Source: Symbiodinium natans
Lineage: Eukaryota > Sar > Dinophyceae > Suessiales > Symbiodiniaceae
Direction: 5' to 3'
Assembly (NCBI GenBank): GCA_905221605.1
Contig: CAJNDS010002346.1
Location: 436,001 to 500,000 of the forward strand
DNA: 64,000 nt
A program made the position numbers and the translations under genes. Positions within the stretch are counted from its first letter, which is position 1; the number at the start of each line of letters is the position of its first letter. The notes beneath the pieces are model-generated. The model saw only the letters and a program-made list of their open reading frames with translations. It was not told where the DNA came from and searched no databases. Positions 28,575 through 39,599 of the stretch are shown in pieces.

Positions 28575-28650
28575 ACGTCGCAACAGTTGAGAAGACCGAG
28601 GCGCAAATACCTTTCGACGCCGTCCGTCTGGTACAGCATCTGTCGGTAAA
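28575..28650 (-). CDS. Coding-like island, unidentified
   Basis: Minus frame MLYQTDGVERYLRLGLLNCC; adjoins the perfect-armed K element at 28684-28823. No family recognised. Confidence 0.35.
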
Positions 28651-28683
28651 TTCGCCTGTGTGTTCAGGTTTAATTACGGATTA

Positions 28684-28823
28684 CTTGGAGGCTCATGGTA
28701 CTTAGTAACTAGTTTTCACTGTACTTCTAACCCACTTATAAGTGCCTTAAGTGCACTAGTATGGTTATCAGTGCAGTTATAAGTACAGTCTTAATTAGTT
28801 GCTAAGTACCATGAACCTCCAAG
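28684..28823. mobile_element. K-family element with long perfect arms
   Basis: Arms CTTGGAGGTTCATGGTACTT and AAGTACCATGAACCTCCAAG; TA on both sides. The interior is rich in CTTATAAG-type palindromes. Confidence 0.8.
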
Positions 28824-28856
28824 TAGGGCTTGTAGGATGAAGAGGAACCCCTGCAG

Positions 28857-28916
28857 CCTAAACCCTATAAACCCCACACCCTAAAACCCTGAACCCTAAA
28901 CTGTATAAACCGAAAA
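28857..28916 (-). repeat. Degenerate CCCTAAA insert, 7-8 bp flanking duplication
   Basis: CCCTGCAG at 28849-28856 and 28917-28924; part of the match (CCCT) could be array-derived. Confidence 0.75.
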
Positions 28917-29267
28917 CCCTGCAGGGGCCAGGCATGACTCCCGACTGCATGCTTTATTGCAGCGAGAGCCGACGCCTTCTTGGGGAGGGGGGGTTTAGGG
29001 TCTAGGGTTCAGGGTTTAGGGTAGGGCTTCAGCCTCTTCTTCGGGGGCTTCTGCTTCTTGAGCAGCGCCGTGGGGAGAGTTCACATCTCGAAAAGCCGGA
29101 ACCCCTAAACCCTAAACCAGAAACCGCAAAACCTCAACCCCTAAACCCCAAACCCTAGACCCCAAACCCGAAATCCTCGGACGCGTTGAAGCCAAACATA
29201 GTTGTCCAGTATCCCAGTCGAACTACTCTACTACGAAGGCAAATGGCTGCCTCAACTTGTTCTACCC

Positions 29268-29375
29268 TTCTCTTTTCTACCCCCCCCGAGGCTCCCCCTT
29301 AAATAGCCTTAATGAAGCGTAATTATCCCTAAACAGCCTGTACTGATGGGGAGAAGGGGGGTATAGAGGGGGGTT
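29268..29375. mobile_element. E-family element
   Basis: Shares AAATAGCCTTAATGAAGC and AATTATCCCTAAACAGCC-type interior with the copy at 2394. Confidence 0.6.
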
Positions 29376-29584
29376 GGGGAACCCATGATGTGAAAAGTCC
29401 TAAATCCCTAAGCCCCTGTAACTTGCCCCCCAACACGCTGGACTCCCGGCTACGCCTGTCATGCCACGTTTCGCAGAGTCAATCCAGAAACCCCTCAAAC
29501 CCTGAACCTGTAGGGTTTAGGGTTTAGGGTTTGGGGTTTAGGGTTTAGGGTTTAGGGTTTGGGGGCCTTCTACGCTCTACACCC

Positions 29585-29703
29585 TGCAGCACCGGAGCGC
29601 AAGGGGCCTGTTTTCCTCGGTGTTCTCGATGCCCACAGCCTCGAATCTATTGCCGATGGTGCCGGCGCCCTCGCATCCAGGTCCAATGCATGCGGCCAGT
29701 TCT
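29585..29703 (-). CDS. Coding-like island, unidentified
   Basis: Minus frame EELAACIGPGCEGAGTIGNR, continuing FEAVGIENTEENRPLALR. Long, balanced composition; among the strongest unassigned islands. Between two telomere-like arrays. Confidence 0.4.
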
Positions 29704-31097
29704 TCTACACCCTAAACCCTAAACCCTAAACCGTAAGCCCTAAACCCTAAACCCTAAACCCTAAGCCCTAAACCCCAAACCCTAAACCCCAAACCCCAAA
29801 CCTCAAAACCCCCAGCCCCTCAGCCGAAACACTTTCAGGGCTTCGGGTCTAGGGGGTGGAGAGATGTGGAAGCTCGGTGAACTGAACAGGCCCTAAACCC
29901 TATTTGAAAAACGATGAGACATACAAACCTTCTATGTCAACCGTTCTCTGAACCCTAAAGTCCCTAGAAAGCCTACACAAGCCTTTGCTAGGTCTACAGG
30001 GTTGAGGGTGTATCAACCCTGCTGAAGACCCCTATAACTAGTATGGCCCCTAAAACCCTCTGAGACAAACTCCTACATATGATACTCTTAACTCCAACAA
30101 GGGAAAACACAAAATGTTCAAAAGGGCCTCCCGAGATAAAAATGGATGTAGTCTCTTTTGGGGTGCCCTAAACCCTAAACCCTAAACCCTAAACCCTAAA
30201 CCCTAAACCCTAAGCCCTAAACCCTAAACCCTAAATCTTCCGCTTTCAGCGCATTCAAACCAACTTCCGGGGCTTAAATGCTTGGAAGGTCAGACTGCCA
30301 CGCTGGCCCGCCCCTCCATGCCGCAGGTTTAGGGTTTAGGGTTTAGGGTTTAGGGTTAGGGTTTAGGGTTTGGGTTTAGTTCGGGCTTAGAGTGCATTGG
30401 CTTGGGCGTGAAGGTTGGGATTCCGGTTTCAGGGTTTGAGGGTTTGAGGCTTTGAAGGTTTTGGGCTCTGCAGGGTTTGGGCCGAGGACTATTTGGCTAC
30501 CACAACCCCTAGCATACAGACAAACATACAGACCTACACCCGTGATGGGGAAGCCAAGTTCTCCTCTAAACCCTAAACCCTAAACCCTAAACCCTAGGCC
30601 CTAGGCCTAGGCCCTAGGCCCTAAACCCTAAACCCTAAACCCTCCGGCCTCGTCCGTGGCGGTGATGCCCTTTCCTGCCAAGTGAAGCAGAAGCCGAAAC
30701 CAGCAGAAGCCACGCAAGCATCGAGCTTGCACGCATATAATCCCCTCCCCCTAATATTAAATACCCCTCCGGTTTAGGGCTTAGGGTTTAGTGATTAGGG
30801 TCTAGGGTTTGGTTTAGGGTTTAGGGTTTAGGGTTATAACTATGAAGGCAGTACTTACTATTAGGGAGTGGGGCGGGGGGGGCTAATATGAGGGGGGATG
30901 GCATTACACAAAGAGTTCACTGCCCCCCCTTGAATAAGGAATATACCCCAAGCTACGTTGGGGAATTCTGGACTATGATTGACGGTGTATTCCTTGTGGA
31001 TGAGGGGTACTGTGTCCTCTGTAGGCCTATAGGTAACACCCCAACAACGGTTGTAGGGCGTGGGTTCACGTGCCATTCAGCTGGGGTCCCAAAATAT

Positions 31098-31172
31098 CCG
31101 AGTACCTATACAGTATACGCTTGGGCCTCAAAGGGGGTGAGGGCCCAAGTATATAGTATATGGGTGTTTAGA
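31098..31172. mobile_element. H-family fragment
   Basis: GAGTACCTATACAGTATACG and GGGCCCAAGTATATAGTATA. Confidence 0.5.
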
Positions 31173-31262
31173 AAAATAAGGGACTCCCCCCAATATAGAC
31201 CCCCCAAATGGTGGGATCCCCTTAAAATAGGGACCCCAGTAAGGTACCCCTAATATCGTAAG
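31165..31262. mobile_element. F-family element, reverse orientation
   Basis: AAAATAAGGGACTCCCCCCA to AAGGTACCCCTAATATCGTA. Confidence 0.6.
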
Positions 31263-31467
31263 CCCTAAATTCGTTAAACCCTAAAACCTGAACCCTAAAC
31301 CCTAAACCCTAAACCCTAAACCTAAACCCTCAACCCTAAACCCTGAACTCCCCAAAAAGGGTTTGGGATTTAAGGAGCGGCTCGGGGCTGACACTTTAGA
31401 TCCTGAGCAGCAATCCTTGTCACGTGAATGTGACTAGTTAAAGAGATGCATACCACTACGTACACCA

Positions 31468-31548
31468 TAAGGTTTAGGGTTTAGGGTTTAGGGTTTAGGG
31501 TTTAGGGTTTAGGGTTTAGGGTTTAGGGTTTAGGGTCTAGGGTTTGGG
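31468..31548 (+). repeat. TTTAGGG array
   Basis: About ten units. Confidence 0.9.
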
Positions 31549-31564
31549 TTCTATCACTCTCTGT

Positions 31565-31652
31565 AGACCTAAGGCCGCCCAGAGTTCTTGAAAGAGCAGA
31601 GATCAGGCCCAGCAGGGCACGAAAGGCGTACCAGAGAGGCATCAGTAATACA
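31565..31652 (-). CDS. Coding-like island with hydrophobic segment
   Basis: Minus frame LLMPLWYAFRALLGLISALS, which would form a membrane-type helix. No family recognised. Confidence 0.35.
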
Positions 31653-31817
31653 TGAAAAGGGGTTCAGGGTTTGGGGTTTAGGGTTTGGGGGTTTAGGGTT
31701 TAGGGCTTAGGGTTTAGGGTTTAGCGATTCAGGAATGGCTAAGAATTCTGTAGTGCACTTGAGAAGAGGCACAGGACCCGGCCTCAGGGTTGTGTTGCTT
31801 GGGGTTGGGGTTTAGGG

Positions 31818-31935
31818 CTAGGATCCCCGGTAACCTATAGGAATAATAAGTGCTCCCTTTTTGGTCTTGGGTAGTTTGATTATAAAGAACCCAAGGCCCC
31901 CAAAAAGGGAAAAAAGGGCCCACTGAGAGACCTAG
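31818..31935. mobile_element. B-family element, variant ends
   Basis: CTAGGATCCCCGGTAACCTA to CCACTGAGAGACCTAG. Confidence 0.7.
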
Positions 31936-32234
31936 TAGAGGGTTTAGGGTGTCAGCTCCAGAAAGCCTGACACCTACAGCCCTCGGCATAAACCTCACGC
32001 CCCTACAGCCTTTAGGGTTTCGGGCTTAGGGTTTAGGGTTCAAGGAGCCTAAACCATCCTAAGCCCTAAGCCCTACTAGGGCAGCCCTACTAACCTCTAA
32101 CGCCTCAACCCTAGCCCCTAAAAACCCCTAAACCCTTCAACTCTGCTGGAACCCACCAACCCGAACCCTGAGCTGGGGTCGATGTCGGAGCCCCATCAAG
32201 ATCAACTATCCAGGGTTGCACTTTGTTATATCCC

Positions 32235-32345
32235 ACAGGGTCCGTGTACCTGGATAGTATATACTTGCGCCTTAAAAGATCCTATTTCGTAGCACCAGGG
32301 CCCAAGTCAAAAATTAGAAAAGGTACACATGGACCCTGAGGGTAT
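32235..32345. mobile_element. H-family element
   Basis: CAGGGTCCGTGTACCTGGAT to TACACATGGACCCTGAGGG. Confidence 0.7.
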
Positions 32346-32438
32346 AGGGTTGTATAGGGATCCGGGCCCATAGAAACTGACACATATTGTCGCATCAGCA
32401 CCAGTAAGCACTACACTACACCCAAAAACCCCTAAATC

Positions 32439-32557
32439 TTGGGATGTTCCCCCTCAGGCTAGCAGTCCTTCATAGGGATTCTACTAGGGGGGGGGGGGGG
32501 GGGGGGGGGTACCATAATCCCGACTAAGGACTGTTAGTGTAAGAGGGGACATCCCAA
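32439..32557. mobile_element. A-family element with long G-run loop
   Basis: TTGGGATGTTCCCCCTCAGG to AAGAGGGGACATCCCAA; uninterrupted G-run of more than 20 at the loop. Confidence 0.75.
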
Positions 32558-32584
32558 ACCACACCCCAAAAAAACCCGAAACAT

Positions 32585-32690
32585 CCTTGAGCCCGTAGCA
32601 CGGTATGAGCCCACAACCCCGCTGAAGGCGCAGGCCTGGCGTCGCTAACTGATCCACAATGGCCTGGCGACTCACAACTGCGTCAACTGC
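32585..32690 (-). CDS. Coding-like island, unidentified
   Basis: Minus frame VVSRQAIVDQLATPGLRLQR then GCGLIPCYGLKDVSG, beside an A-family element ending at 32557. Confidence 0.35.
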
Positions 32691-32817
32691 GTCGGGGCGG
32701 GGGGGGATGGTTCAGGTTTCGAGGGTCTTTCAAGCCCAAAGCCACTACACTCTAACCCTAAACCCTAATCCCGCTCAGGCACCCGGCACCCTACGCCTCT
32801 ACACCCCGAAACTACCA

Positions 32818-32980
32818 TTTGCTTAAGAACCCAACCACCCCCCCCCCCCCCCCAAAAAAAAAAAAAAGAGAGAGAGAGAGAGAAAAAGAGATCAAATGAA
32901 TTTCTAGATGAATGAATAAAACAATCCCTAGCTTTCCCTTACAAGGTGGAATACTGCTTTTTCTGGGGTTCTTAAGCAAA
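32818..32980. mobile_element. L-family element
   Basis: TTTGCTTAAGAACCC and GGGGTTCTTAAGCAAA as terminal inverted repeats; C-run, A-run and GA-repeat inside. Other copies: 1222-1322 and detached right ends at 10661-10677 and 19466-19492. Confidence 0.7.
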
Positions 32981-32999
32981 CAGTAGAAAAGCCCGGTCG

Positions 33000-34340
33000 T
33001 GACTGTAGCCCGGCAGCCATGATTGTCATGAGTACTATCTGAGAATTATTCGACATACCCCTTGGGCAGACCCCTAAAAGAAATTATGGAGCATGGTAAA
33101 ATCCTTCCTTTCCTTCTTCCTTTCTAGGTTAAGGGGTACGGGTTTGGGGTATGTTGAATTCTTAGTAGAGTTTAGGGTACAGGCAAGGGTTTAGAGTTTA
33201 GGGCTTAGGGCTTTTCCGGGTTGGCTACCGTTTTCATTTAAGGGAGCCCGAAATAAGCCCTCAACCTACCCCCCCCCCCCCCCCCCCGTAAAAAAAAAGA
33301 GCCCAATTCCCCTTCATGGAAGGTACCTGAGAGTCATAATACGGATCCCATATAGGAAAAGTCAGGTAGATTCCTTTAGGGTTTAGGGTTTAGGGTTTAG
33401 GGTTACTGGGCCTCAAACCCACCTCAAACCCCCAAAACCCCATGACTCCAAGTTCGTGTCAACCCCAAACTCGAAAAACCTCCTCAACCCCAGACCTGAA
33501 ACCCAAAACCCGAAACCCCTGCCCTAAACCCCAAACCCCCAACACCAAACCCCAAACCCGAAACCCTAAACCCCACACCAAACCCTAAATGTTCAGCGTC
33601 AGGTGAACTTAGCCCTCGCGCCACCCGGCCTCCAGTTCCATCTTTCTGTCAAAGGACAAATGCCTCGGGCTTCTGCTTGGCTTCGGGGGTAGGGGTTTAA
33701 TGATTAGGGTGACTACAACTAGGACTTTTTGTCCGAGCCTGCCTCTTTTTGTTCCTGTAAGAGAGGCATTCCTTGGGGACCAAAAGAACCCTAAAAGGGT
33801 TTTTGGTTCATGTTACCTGGTAGGAATTATAGTAATACAGGGTATATGAAGTAGGGTTTATACACTCACCAATATTAATGTTCCACTCGGTTTAGTGAGA
33901 AGGGGCACTATTATGCGATGTTCTGGAAGTCTTATAGGGGACCCCCCATTGTTTAGGGTGGTCCTCAGTTATGCGATGTTTGCCCGGCCGGGGTTGCCGG
34001 TTAGGGGAAAAAAAGGTTATTTGGGTATCCGAGCTGGTTGACTTAGAGAGAACAAAGGAAGCTGAAGGCTGGTTTCTTTCATCTCCGCTGATGCAGATGT
34101 CGTTAGGTCTGTGCCCTCAGGGCACGAGTGTGGCACCCTCAAAGTGTCTCTAGTACTACTACGACGACGACAACCCCAGCCCACACTATTAAGGATCCCC
34201 AAAAAACCCCAAAATTGTTTGGGGGGGGGGACCCCTACGCACTAAACCGAGTCCAACATTAAAAGGAACCTTACATACACTCACCACTAACAGTACTTTA
34301 AATCTTGTTTCATATGACCCCAATTTTAGGGTTCATTTGG
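33000..34340. other. Low-array region with unassigned unique sequence
   Basis: Holds C-run/A-run at 33270-33298, a TTTAGGG patch at 33377-33404, and a degenerate CCCAAA block at 33410-33590. A minus-strand coding-like bit (KDGTGGRVARGLSSPDAEH, about 33595-33655) follows a GACAG acceptor-like site. The rest shows nothing. Confidence 0.45.
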
Positions 34341-34532
34341 TCCTAAACCCTAAACCCTACACCCTAAACCCTAAAGCCTAAGTCCCCAAGCTTGGGCCAC
34401 GCATCGTCGCGCCGAGCGGCTCGCCGCCATGGCACGGCCGGGTGTAGACTTGCCGTGCTATGCGCCGGCGTTGCCTCGCGCCTGGGATTAGGGTTTAGGG
34501 TTTGGGGTTTAGGGTTTTGGAAACCTCTAAGC

Positions 34533-34702
34533 TGGGATGTTCCCACTTATGCTAAACTTGAGATGTTGCCCTTTCTTTAGGGTTTAGGTTTAGGGTTCTG
34601 GGTTTAGGGATTACGGTTAGACTAACAGTCCTTCGTAGGGATTCTAGTACCCCCGATTAGAATATCGATTAAGGACTGTCAGTATAAGGGGGAACATCCC
34701 AA
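34533..34702. mobile_element. A-family element with telomere-like insert
   Basis: Starts TGGGATGTTCCCACTTAT. A second A-like start (34555) and TTTAGGG-type sequence to about 34617 interrupt it before ACTAACAGTCCTTCG; right arm complete. Confidence 0.65.
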
Positions 34703-34899
34703 CCTCTCAACCCCTGAACCCCCCAAGCCCCACAAACCCAAACTTCTTCGTGGGTCATACGGTGCAGCTTAGTTTAGGTTTTAGGGTTTTAGGGTTTTAG
34801 GGTTTAGGGTTTAGGGTCTCTCTACAAGGTGTCCCTAGCGTTCACCTCCAAAACCCCAATCCGAACCCCAAAAACTGCTGCTCTTCTCGGATACCGAGG

Positions 34900-35000
34900 C
34901 TGGACCCCAGAGCACCTATAGGAATAACAAAGGGTGCCATTTTTGGGGGGTTTAAAGAGTTGTAAACGAACCTAATCCCTAACAAGAGGGATAAGCCTAG
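34900..35000. mobile_element. B-family element, right end lost
   Basis: CTGGACCCCAGAGCACCTAT, then TTTAAAGAGTTGTAAACGAA. Confidence 0.55.
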
Positions 35001-35382
35001 CATGAAACTTATTTGAGGGGTTGTTATGCCACAGAACGATTGCAGAAACAGCTCTGGAGTTCTCTGTTGTAAAAAAAGAAGCAAGTTTTTTGGGGTTGAC
35101 AAGCCAAGGGGTTCTTTGGGTCAGCTTGGGGCTGGTTCTTTTTGTTGGGTACTTTTTAAGGTCTTTTTGTTTGCGCAGTATTCTGTATACAGTTGAGGAC
35201 ACCAAAAGAAGCCCATAACTTGGGGCAAGCTCTCCATATGAAAGTCAGACGTGCCCCGAGTAGTATAGCTCGTACTACAGAGTTGGGTAAACACAAACAA
35301 TGTCTTTTTGTTTGTTGTCTAAGTGGGGCGTAACAAAGGAAACAAAGCCCTAGTGGGAAATAAGGAAACTGATGGGCATCAC

Positions 35383-35477
35383 TTGGGATGTAACAGTCCT
35401 TAATAGGAACTAGAATAGGGGGGGGGGGATACTATAATCCCTATTCAGGACTGTTAGTATAACGGGGAACATCCCCA
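35383..35477. mobile_element. A-family element
   Basis: TTGGGATGTAACAGTCCTTA to AACATCCCCA; G-run loop; part of the left arm is deleted. Confidence 0.7.
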
Positions 35478-36240
35478 GGCATGTTAGACTAGGCCTCCAC
35501 CACTAGCTTGGCGGAAACTGCGAAACCTCACACCCCGAGCCATGAGGTGAAATTGCTGTCAGAAGGCCTCTCTAGCTAGGTTAGGTTTGCTTGAACCGTA
35601 AACCCTAAACTCGAGGAAGAGTCGTCCTAGACAATACTAAACCTGCCCCCGCACCCGCCCCATTAAAATAAAAACTTGGGGGTTATACCTTGGACCCTTG
35701 AGGTTGTACCCTTGGGTTTTAGGGACAGCCATACTAGGAATACATTAAGGGGGAACCTTTAGGGCTACAACCTTAGGGGTACGAGTCTTCATCCATTGAA
35801 AGAAGCAACATTCTTGGTCAACCAAGCCCAATCAGCCTGCTTTCATCCAACCCCTACCATCGGGTGGATGCCCCCTAACGAGTGCAAATGTGGACCCTAA
35901 ATCGAACCCTAAACCCACCAAAGCCTGAACCCAAAACCCTGAACCCCAAGCCCTGGAGGCCCTAAACCCAAAACCCAAACTAAGCCCTTGCCCACGAAGC
36001 CCTAAACCCTAAAACCATAAACCCTAAACCCTCAAGCCGAAACTCTAACCCTAAACCCTAAACCCTAAGGCCTCTCCGGTGCGCCGCTGCTGCGGCGAGC
36101 GCGGCCGCAGCGCTGGCGCTGAGGACCGGACCAGGATGCGCAGGGCCTTCGCAGGTAGCAAGTGAGGCAGTTCAGGGTTCAGGGTTTAGGGTTTAGGGTT
36201 TAGGGCTTAAGCTTTAGGGTTTAGGGTTAGGGCCCAAGCA

Positions 36241-36332
36241 TATGGGGGTTTCCGAAATCAGGGGTACCTTTTTTTGCAGTCCTTATTATGAGGGAATCCT
36301 AGTAGTTGGGGTCTACTATACAGGTCCCCTAA
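36241..36332. mobile_element. F-family element
   Basis: GGGGGTTTCCGAAATCAGGG and GGGGTCTACTATACAGGTCC. Confidence 0.5.
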
Positions 36333-36455
36333 ACCTCAAACCCTATAAACCCTATAAACCCTCTAAACCCTCTAAACCCTCTAAACCCTCTAAACCCTCT
36401 AAACCCTATAAACCCTATAAACCCTATAAACGCCCTATAAACCCTGAACCCTAAA
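36330..36455 (-). repeat. AAACCCTAT/AAACCCTCT 9-bp variant array
   Basis: Nine-base units instead of seven; translates as a Lys-Pro-Ser/Tyr repeat, not a gene. Confidence 0.9.
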
Positions 36456-36461
36456 CCCTAC

Positions 36462-36552
36462 CCGGGCCCTTGGGGCGACGGCCTGCTGCTTGAGGCTGCG
36501 CTCTCTGCGCGCTCTGCGAGCTCGGCGCGCTGGGCGCGGAATGGGAGAGCCT
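36462..36552 (-). CDS. Coding-like island, Ala/Glu/Arg-rich
   Basis: Minus frame ALPFRAQRAELAERAESAAS after a GCAG acceptor-like site; could follow the exon at 37384-37275, which ends in phase 0 at a GC donor. Confidence 0.35.
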
Positions 36553-36936
36553 GCAGGGTTTAGGGTTTGGGGTTTGGGGTTTGGGGTTTGGGGTTTAGGG
36601 TTTAGGGTTTAGGGTTTGGGGTCTAGAGTTTAGGGTTTAGGGCCGACCCTGAACCTGACACCCCCCCGACTCCTAAACCCTAAGACCAATCGAAACAACT
36701 GCCTTTGACATAGCTTACAGTGTCCCACTAAACCCTGACCCCCCCCCCCCTACCCCAGCCCGAGATCCCTAAAGCCTACACCCTAAACCCTAAACCCTAC
36801 ACCCTAAACCCTGAACCCGAAAGGGAGTTGGACGGCGCAGGGGGCTCCAGGGTTCAGGGCTTAGGGGGTTTAAGACTCGGAGCTCAGGGCTTCGGATTCC
36901 CAAAACTAACTCCTCCTTCAGCCCGAGGGTTGAGAG

Positions 36937-37035
36937 TTTAGGGTTTAGGTTTAGGGTTTAGGGTTTAGGGTTTAGGGTTTAGGGTTTAGGGTTTAGGGTT
37001 TAGGGTTTAGGGTTTAGGGTTTAGGGTTTAGCGTG
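36937..37035 (+). repeat. TTTAGGG array, about 13 units
   Basis: Near-perfect. Confidence 0.9.
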
Positions 37036-37274
37036 CTGCTTCAGGGTCTAGGCTAAGTAAGCCTCAAACCCCGCTGTAAGTTCTTTAACCCGGTAAACCA
37101 AAAACCCTAGATTCCGACAGACCCTACACTCCTAATCTGAAACCCCAAACCCTGAGCCGTAAATCCTGAATCCTAGAATCCCATAACCTCCAAATCTGAA
37201 ACCCTAAGCCCGAATTTATAAACCGGGTTTAGGGTTTAGGGCCTAGGGTTTATGGAATCCCAAGCTTGGATTGC

Positions 37275-37384
37275 CTGGGCTTCACCACGATAGACTGTTT
37301 GCTCGTGCTCAACAGGCCCTGTGGCTCGCCCACAGATATGAGTTTTCTGTCCGGTGACCTTGAAGACAATGACCCCCCAAGTCA
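37275..37384 (-). CDS. Probable exon, possibly RNase H-like
   Basis: 110 nt from a GCAG acceptor to a CAG|GC donor. Reads TWGVIVFKVTGQKTHICGRA then TGPVEHEQTVYRGEAQ. The W-G-V-x-x-F strand, a second strand and a later G-E-x resemble the first half of an RNase H fold; that assignment is weak. Confidence 0.4.
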
Positions 37385-37689
37385 CTGCTCGAAAGCGTGG
37401 GTTTAGGGTTTAGGGATTAGGGTTTACGGTTTAGGGTTTAGGGAGGTTCCAGGACTCGGATCCCGAAAAAGAGACCTACACTATCGAGCTCCGCCTGTGT
37501 AAAGACACCCTGTCTCTGTCAAAGGAGGGTTGTAGGACTCAGGCTTCTTTTCTCGTGAAGCCAGTCCTCTTGTCTATATACCCACATGGATCCTAAACTT
37601 ATAAACCCTAAACCCTGAACCCTAAACCCTATAAACCCCAAGCCCTAAACCCTAAACCCTAAACCCCACATCCCCTTTCGACGCAACTC

Positions 37690-37765
37690 TGCCCCGGTCC
37701 TCGCCGGCTGTGCCGAAGGTCCGGCCGTGAAGGCCTCCATCGGGCTCCTGGAAATTGAACATGGT
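37690..37765 (-). CDS. Coding-like island, unidentified
   Basis: Minus frame MFNFQEPDGGLHGRTFGTAG then EDRGRVAS. Bounded by TTTAGGG and CCCTAAA arrays. Confidence 0.35.
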
Positions 37766-37892
37766 TTAGGGTTTATAGGGTATAGGGTTTAGGGTTTAGG
37801 GTTTAGGGTTTAAGGTTTCACAAGAGTTTAGGTTTTAGGTTTAGGCACAGGAGTAACCTAGGAAAAAAGGGCTTGCAAGGGAGCCTGAAACA

Positions 37893-38020
37893 TCTAGACC
37901 CAGGAGTAACCTAGGAATGGACTTAGGAAAAAGAAAAGGCGCCCTTTTTGGTTTTAAAGGGGCTTATAAGGGAGCCCGAACCCTAAAAAGAAACGGAATA
38001 GGGTCTACTCTGGGTACTAG
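37893..38020. mobile_element. B-family element beside a second partial copy
   Basis: CTAGACCCAGGAGTAACCTA to CTACTCTGGGTACTAG; a partial copy lies just left (37850-37892). Confidence 0.65.
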
Positions 38021-38266
38021 ACATACAGGGGGTTCGGGTCCAGGACGTTTGGGGCTTCAGGTTTTTAACCATTAATGTTTGAAGGTTGAAGGCCTAGGCT
38101 TTAGGGCTCTCAATTGTTTGGGGTTTTTAGGGCTTTAGGGCAGGGTTTTCATGTTCCTGGGCATTTTCGGGTTTGGGGCTTAGAAGGTTGAGAAGTGAAC
38201 AAAAAACCTCAAGAAATGCTTCATGTTACAGTAAGGCTCCGTGACCACGGTGGGTTCCTTACTCAA

Positions 38267-38335
38267 AAGGGTCCGTTTACCTATATACTGTATACTTAAA
38301 GGGGGTTCCTATATGGTACTTGGACCCTTAGGTTA
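38267..38335. mobile_element. H-family element, short
   Basis: AAGGGTCCGTTTACCTATAT to TACTTGGACCCTTAGG. Confidence 0.6.
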
Positions 38336-38399
38336 ACGAAGGGTTATTGGGCTTTCTAGCTGGGATGAACTGGTCTTGGTCCTTGGGTCGTGCGGACCG

Positions 38400-38574
38400 C
38401 AGTCCGTGCGATATAAATCTAAACCTATACCCGAAACACGAAGCCCAAAACCCGATCACTTTGGGCGCTTTTGTGCAAGGTGCTAGGCTTCTGGGGGCTC
38501 ACCCCCGGGCTTTCTGCGGCGGTAGGGCCTTCATCCACTATCCGAGGAGTCAAGAAGAGAATGATTTTTTCCTC
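38400..38574 (-). CDS. Coding-like island, unidentified
   Basis: Minus frame IQEEKIILFLTPRIVDEGPT, then a Pro/Ser-rich linker, about 50 codons open. L-T-P-R-I-V is reminiscent of bacterial secretins but too short to assign. The 5' side is an A-family element starting at 38575. Confidence 0.35.
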
Positions 38575-38686
38575 TTGGATGTTCCCCCTTATACGAACAG
38601 CCCTTAATAGGGGATTATATAGGGGGGGGGGGGGGGGGTACTACAATCCCTATTAAGGACTATCAGAGCAAAGTGGAGCATCCCAA
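38575..38686. mobile_element. A-family element with G-run loop
   Basis: TTGGATGTTCCCCCTTATAC to GGAGCATCCCAA, with an 18-G loop near 38621-38638; adjoins a coding-like island. Confidence 0.75.
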
Positions 38687-39599
38687 CCTTCTTCAGCAAA
38701 ACAGGGCGTTCTTTTTTAAAAGCGAAGCGAAACCTACAAGAAGGGGAAAGTGGAGCCACCAGGCCCTAAACCCTAAACTTTAGGGGTACTAAGAGCTCGA
38801 AGGGTGCCAAGGTGCCCACAACAAAGGGACCCCAAGCTATCACGTGTCTCTAAGCGCATGATGTGGGGGTTTCCAAGAATATGGGGGTTTAGGGTTTAGG
38901 GTTTAGGGTTTAGGGTTTAGGGTTTAGGGTTTAGGGTAGGGTTTAGGTTTAGGGTACCCCCGGAATCCTGAGCCCGGAGCCCTGAGCTCTAAACCCAATT
39001 TCCCGAAATTTCCATGCCTAAAACCTTAGAGGGCCCATGTGGAGCCGGGGTCTCTATACCTAAGCCCGAAACCCTAACCCGAAACCCGAAACCCTAACCC
39101 TAAACCCTAAACCCTAAACCCTAAACCCTAAACCCTAAACCCTAAACCCTAAACCTACAGGTAGATGTAGATCATCGCCGTGTGCAGGCGCCATGCCTTT
39201 AGGGGGGAACCTTCCCAAACTCAAGCACCAAAAAGCACTAGACACAGTTGGACACTTCCTGGTTCCGGGGCCTAGAGAAAACTAAACCCGAAACTGAACC
39301 GAGGATTCCTGATTCCCTACCCGAGTTAAAGGGTTTAGGGTTTAGGGTTGAAAGGGTTTAGGGTTTAGGGTGGTCCTGTGTGGCAGCCGCTGGGTTCGCG
39401 GCTCAACGCTGTGCCAGCAACGGCAGCGGGATGGAACAGTTTAGGGGTTGGGGCTTTCGGGGGTGTATAGGGTTGACAAGGTGTATAGGGATTTTGGGGC
39501 TTATAGGGCTTGCTGGGCGCAAGTGGCTTACAGAGTTTGTAGGGCTTTTAGGGCTTGTAAGGAGTATAGGGTTGTATGGGGCTGTGCTATTCGGGTATT

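Noticed and set aside
36242-36454. Lys-Pro-Ser/Tyr repeat protein
   Set aside because: It is the translation of a 9-bp variant telomere-like array.
38400-38574. Bacterial secretin or other transferred gene (L-T-P-R-I-V match)
   Set aside because: Six residues are not enough and the rest of the frame does not follow the family.
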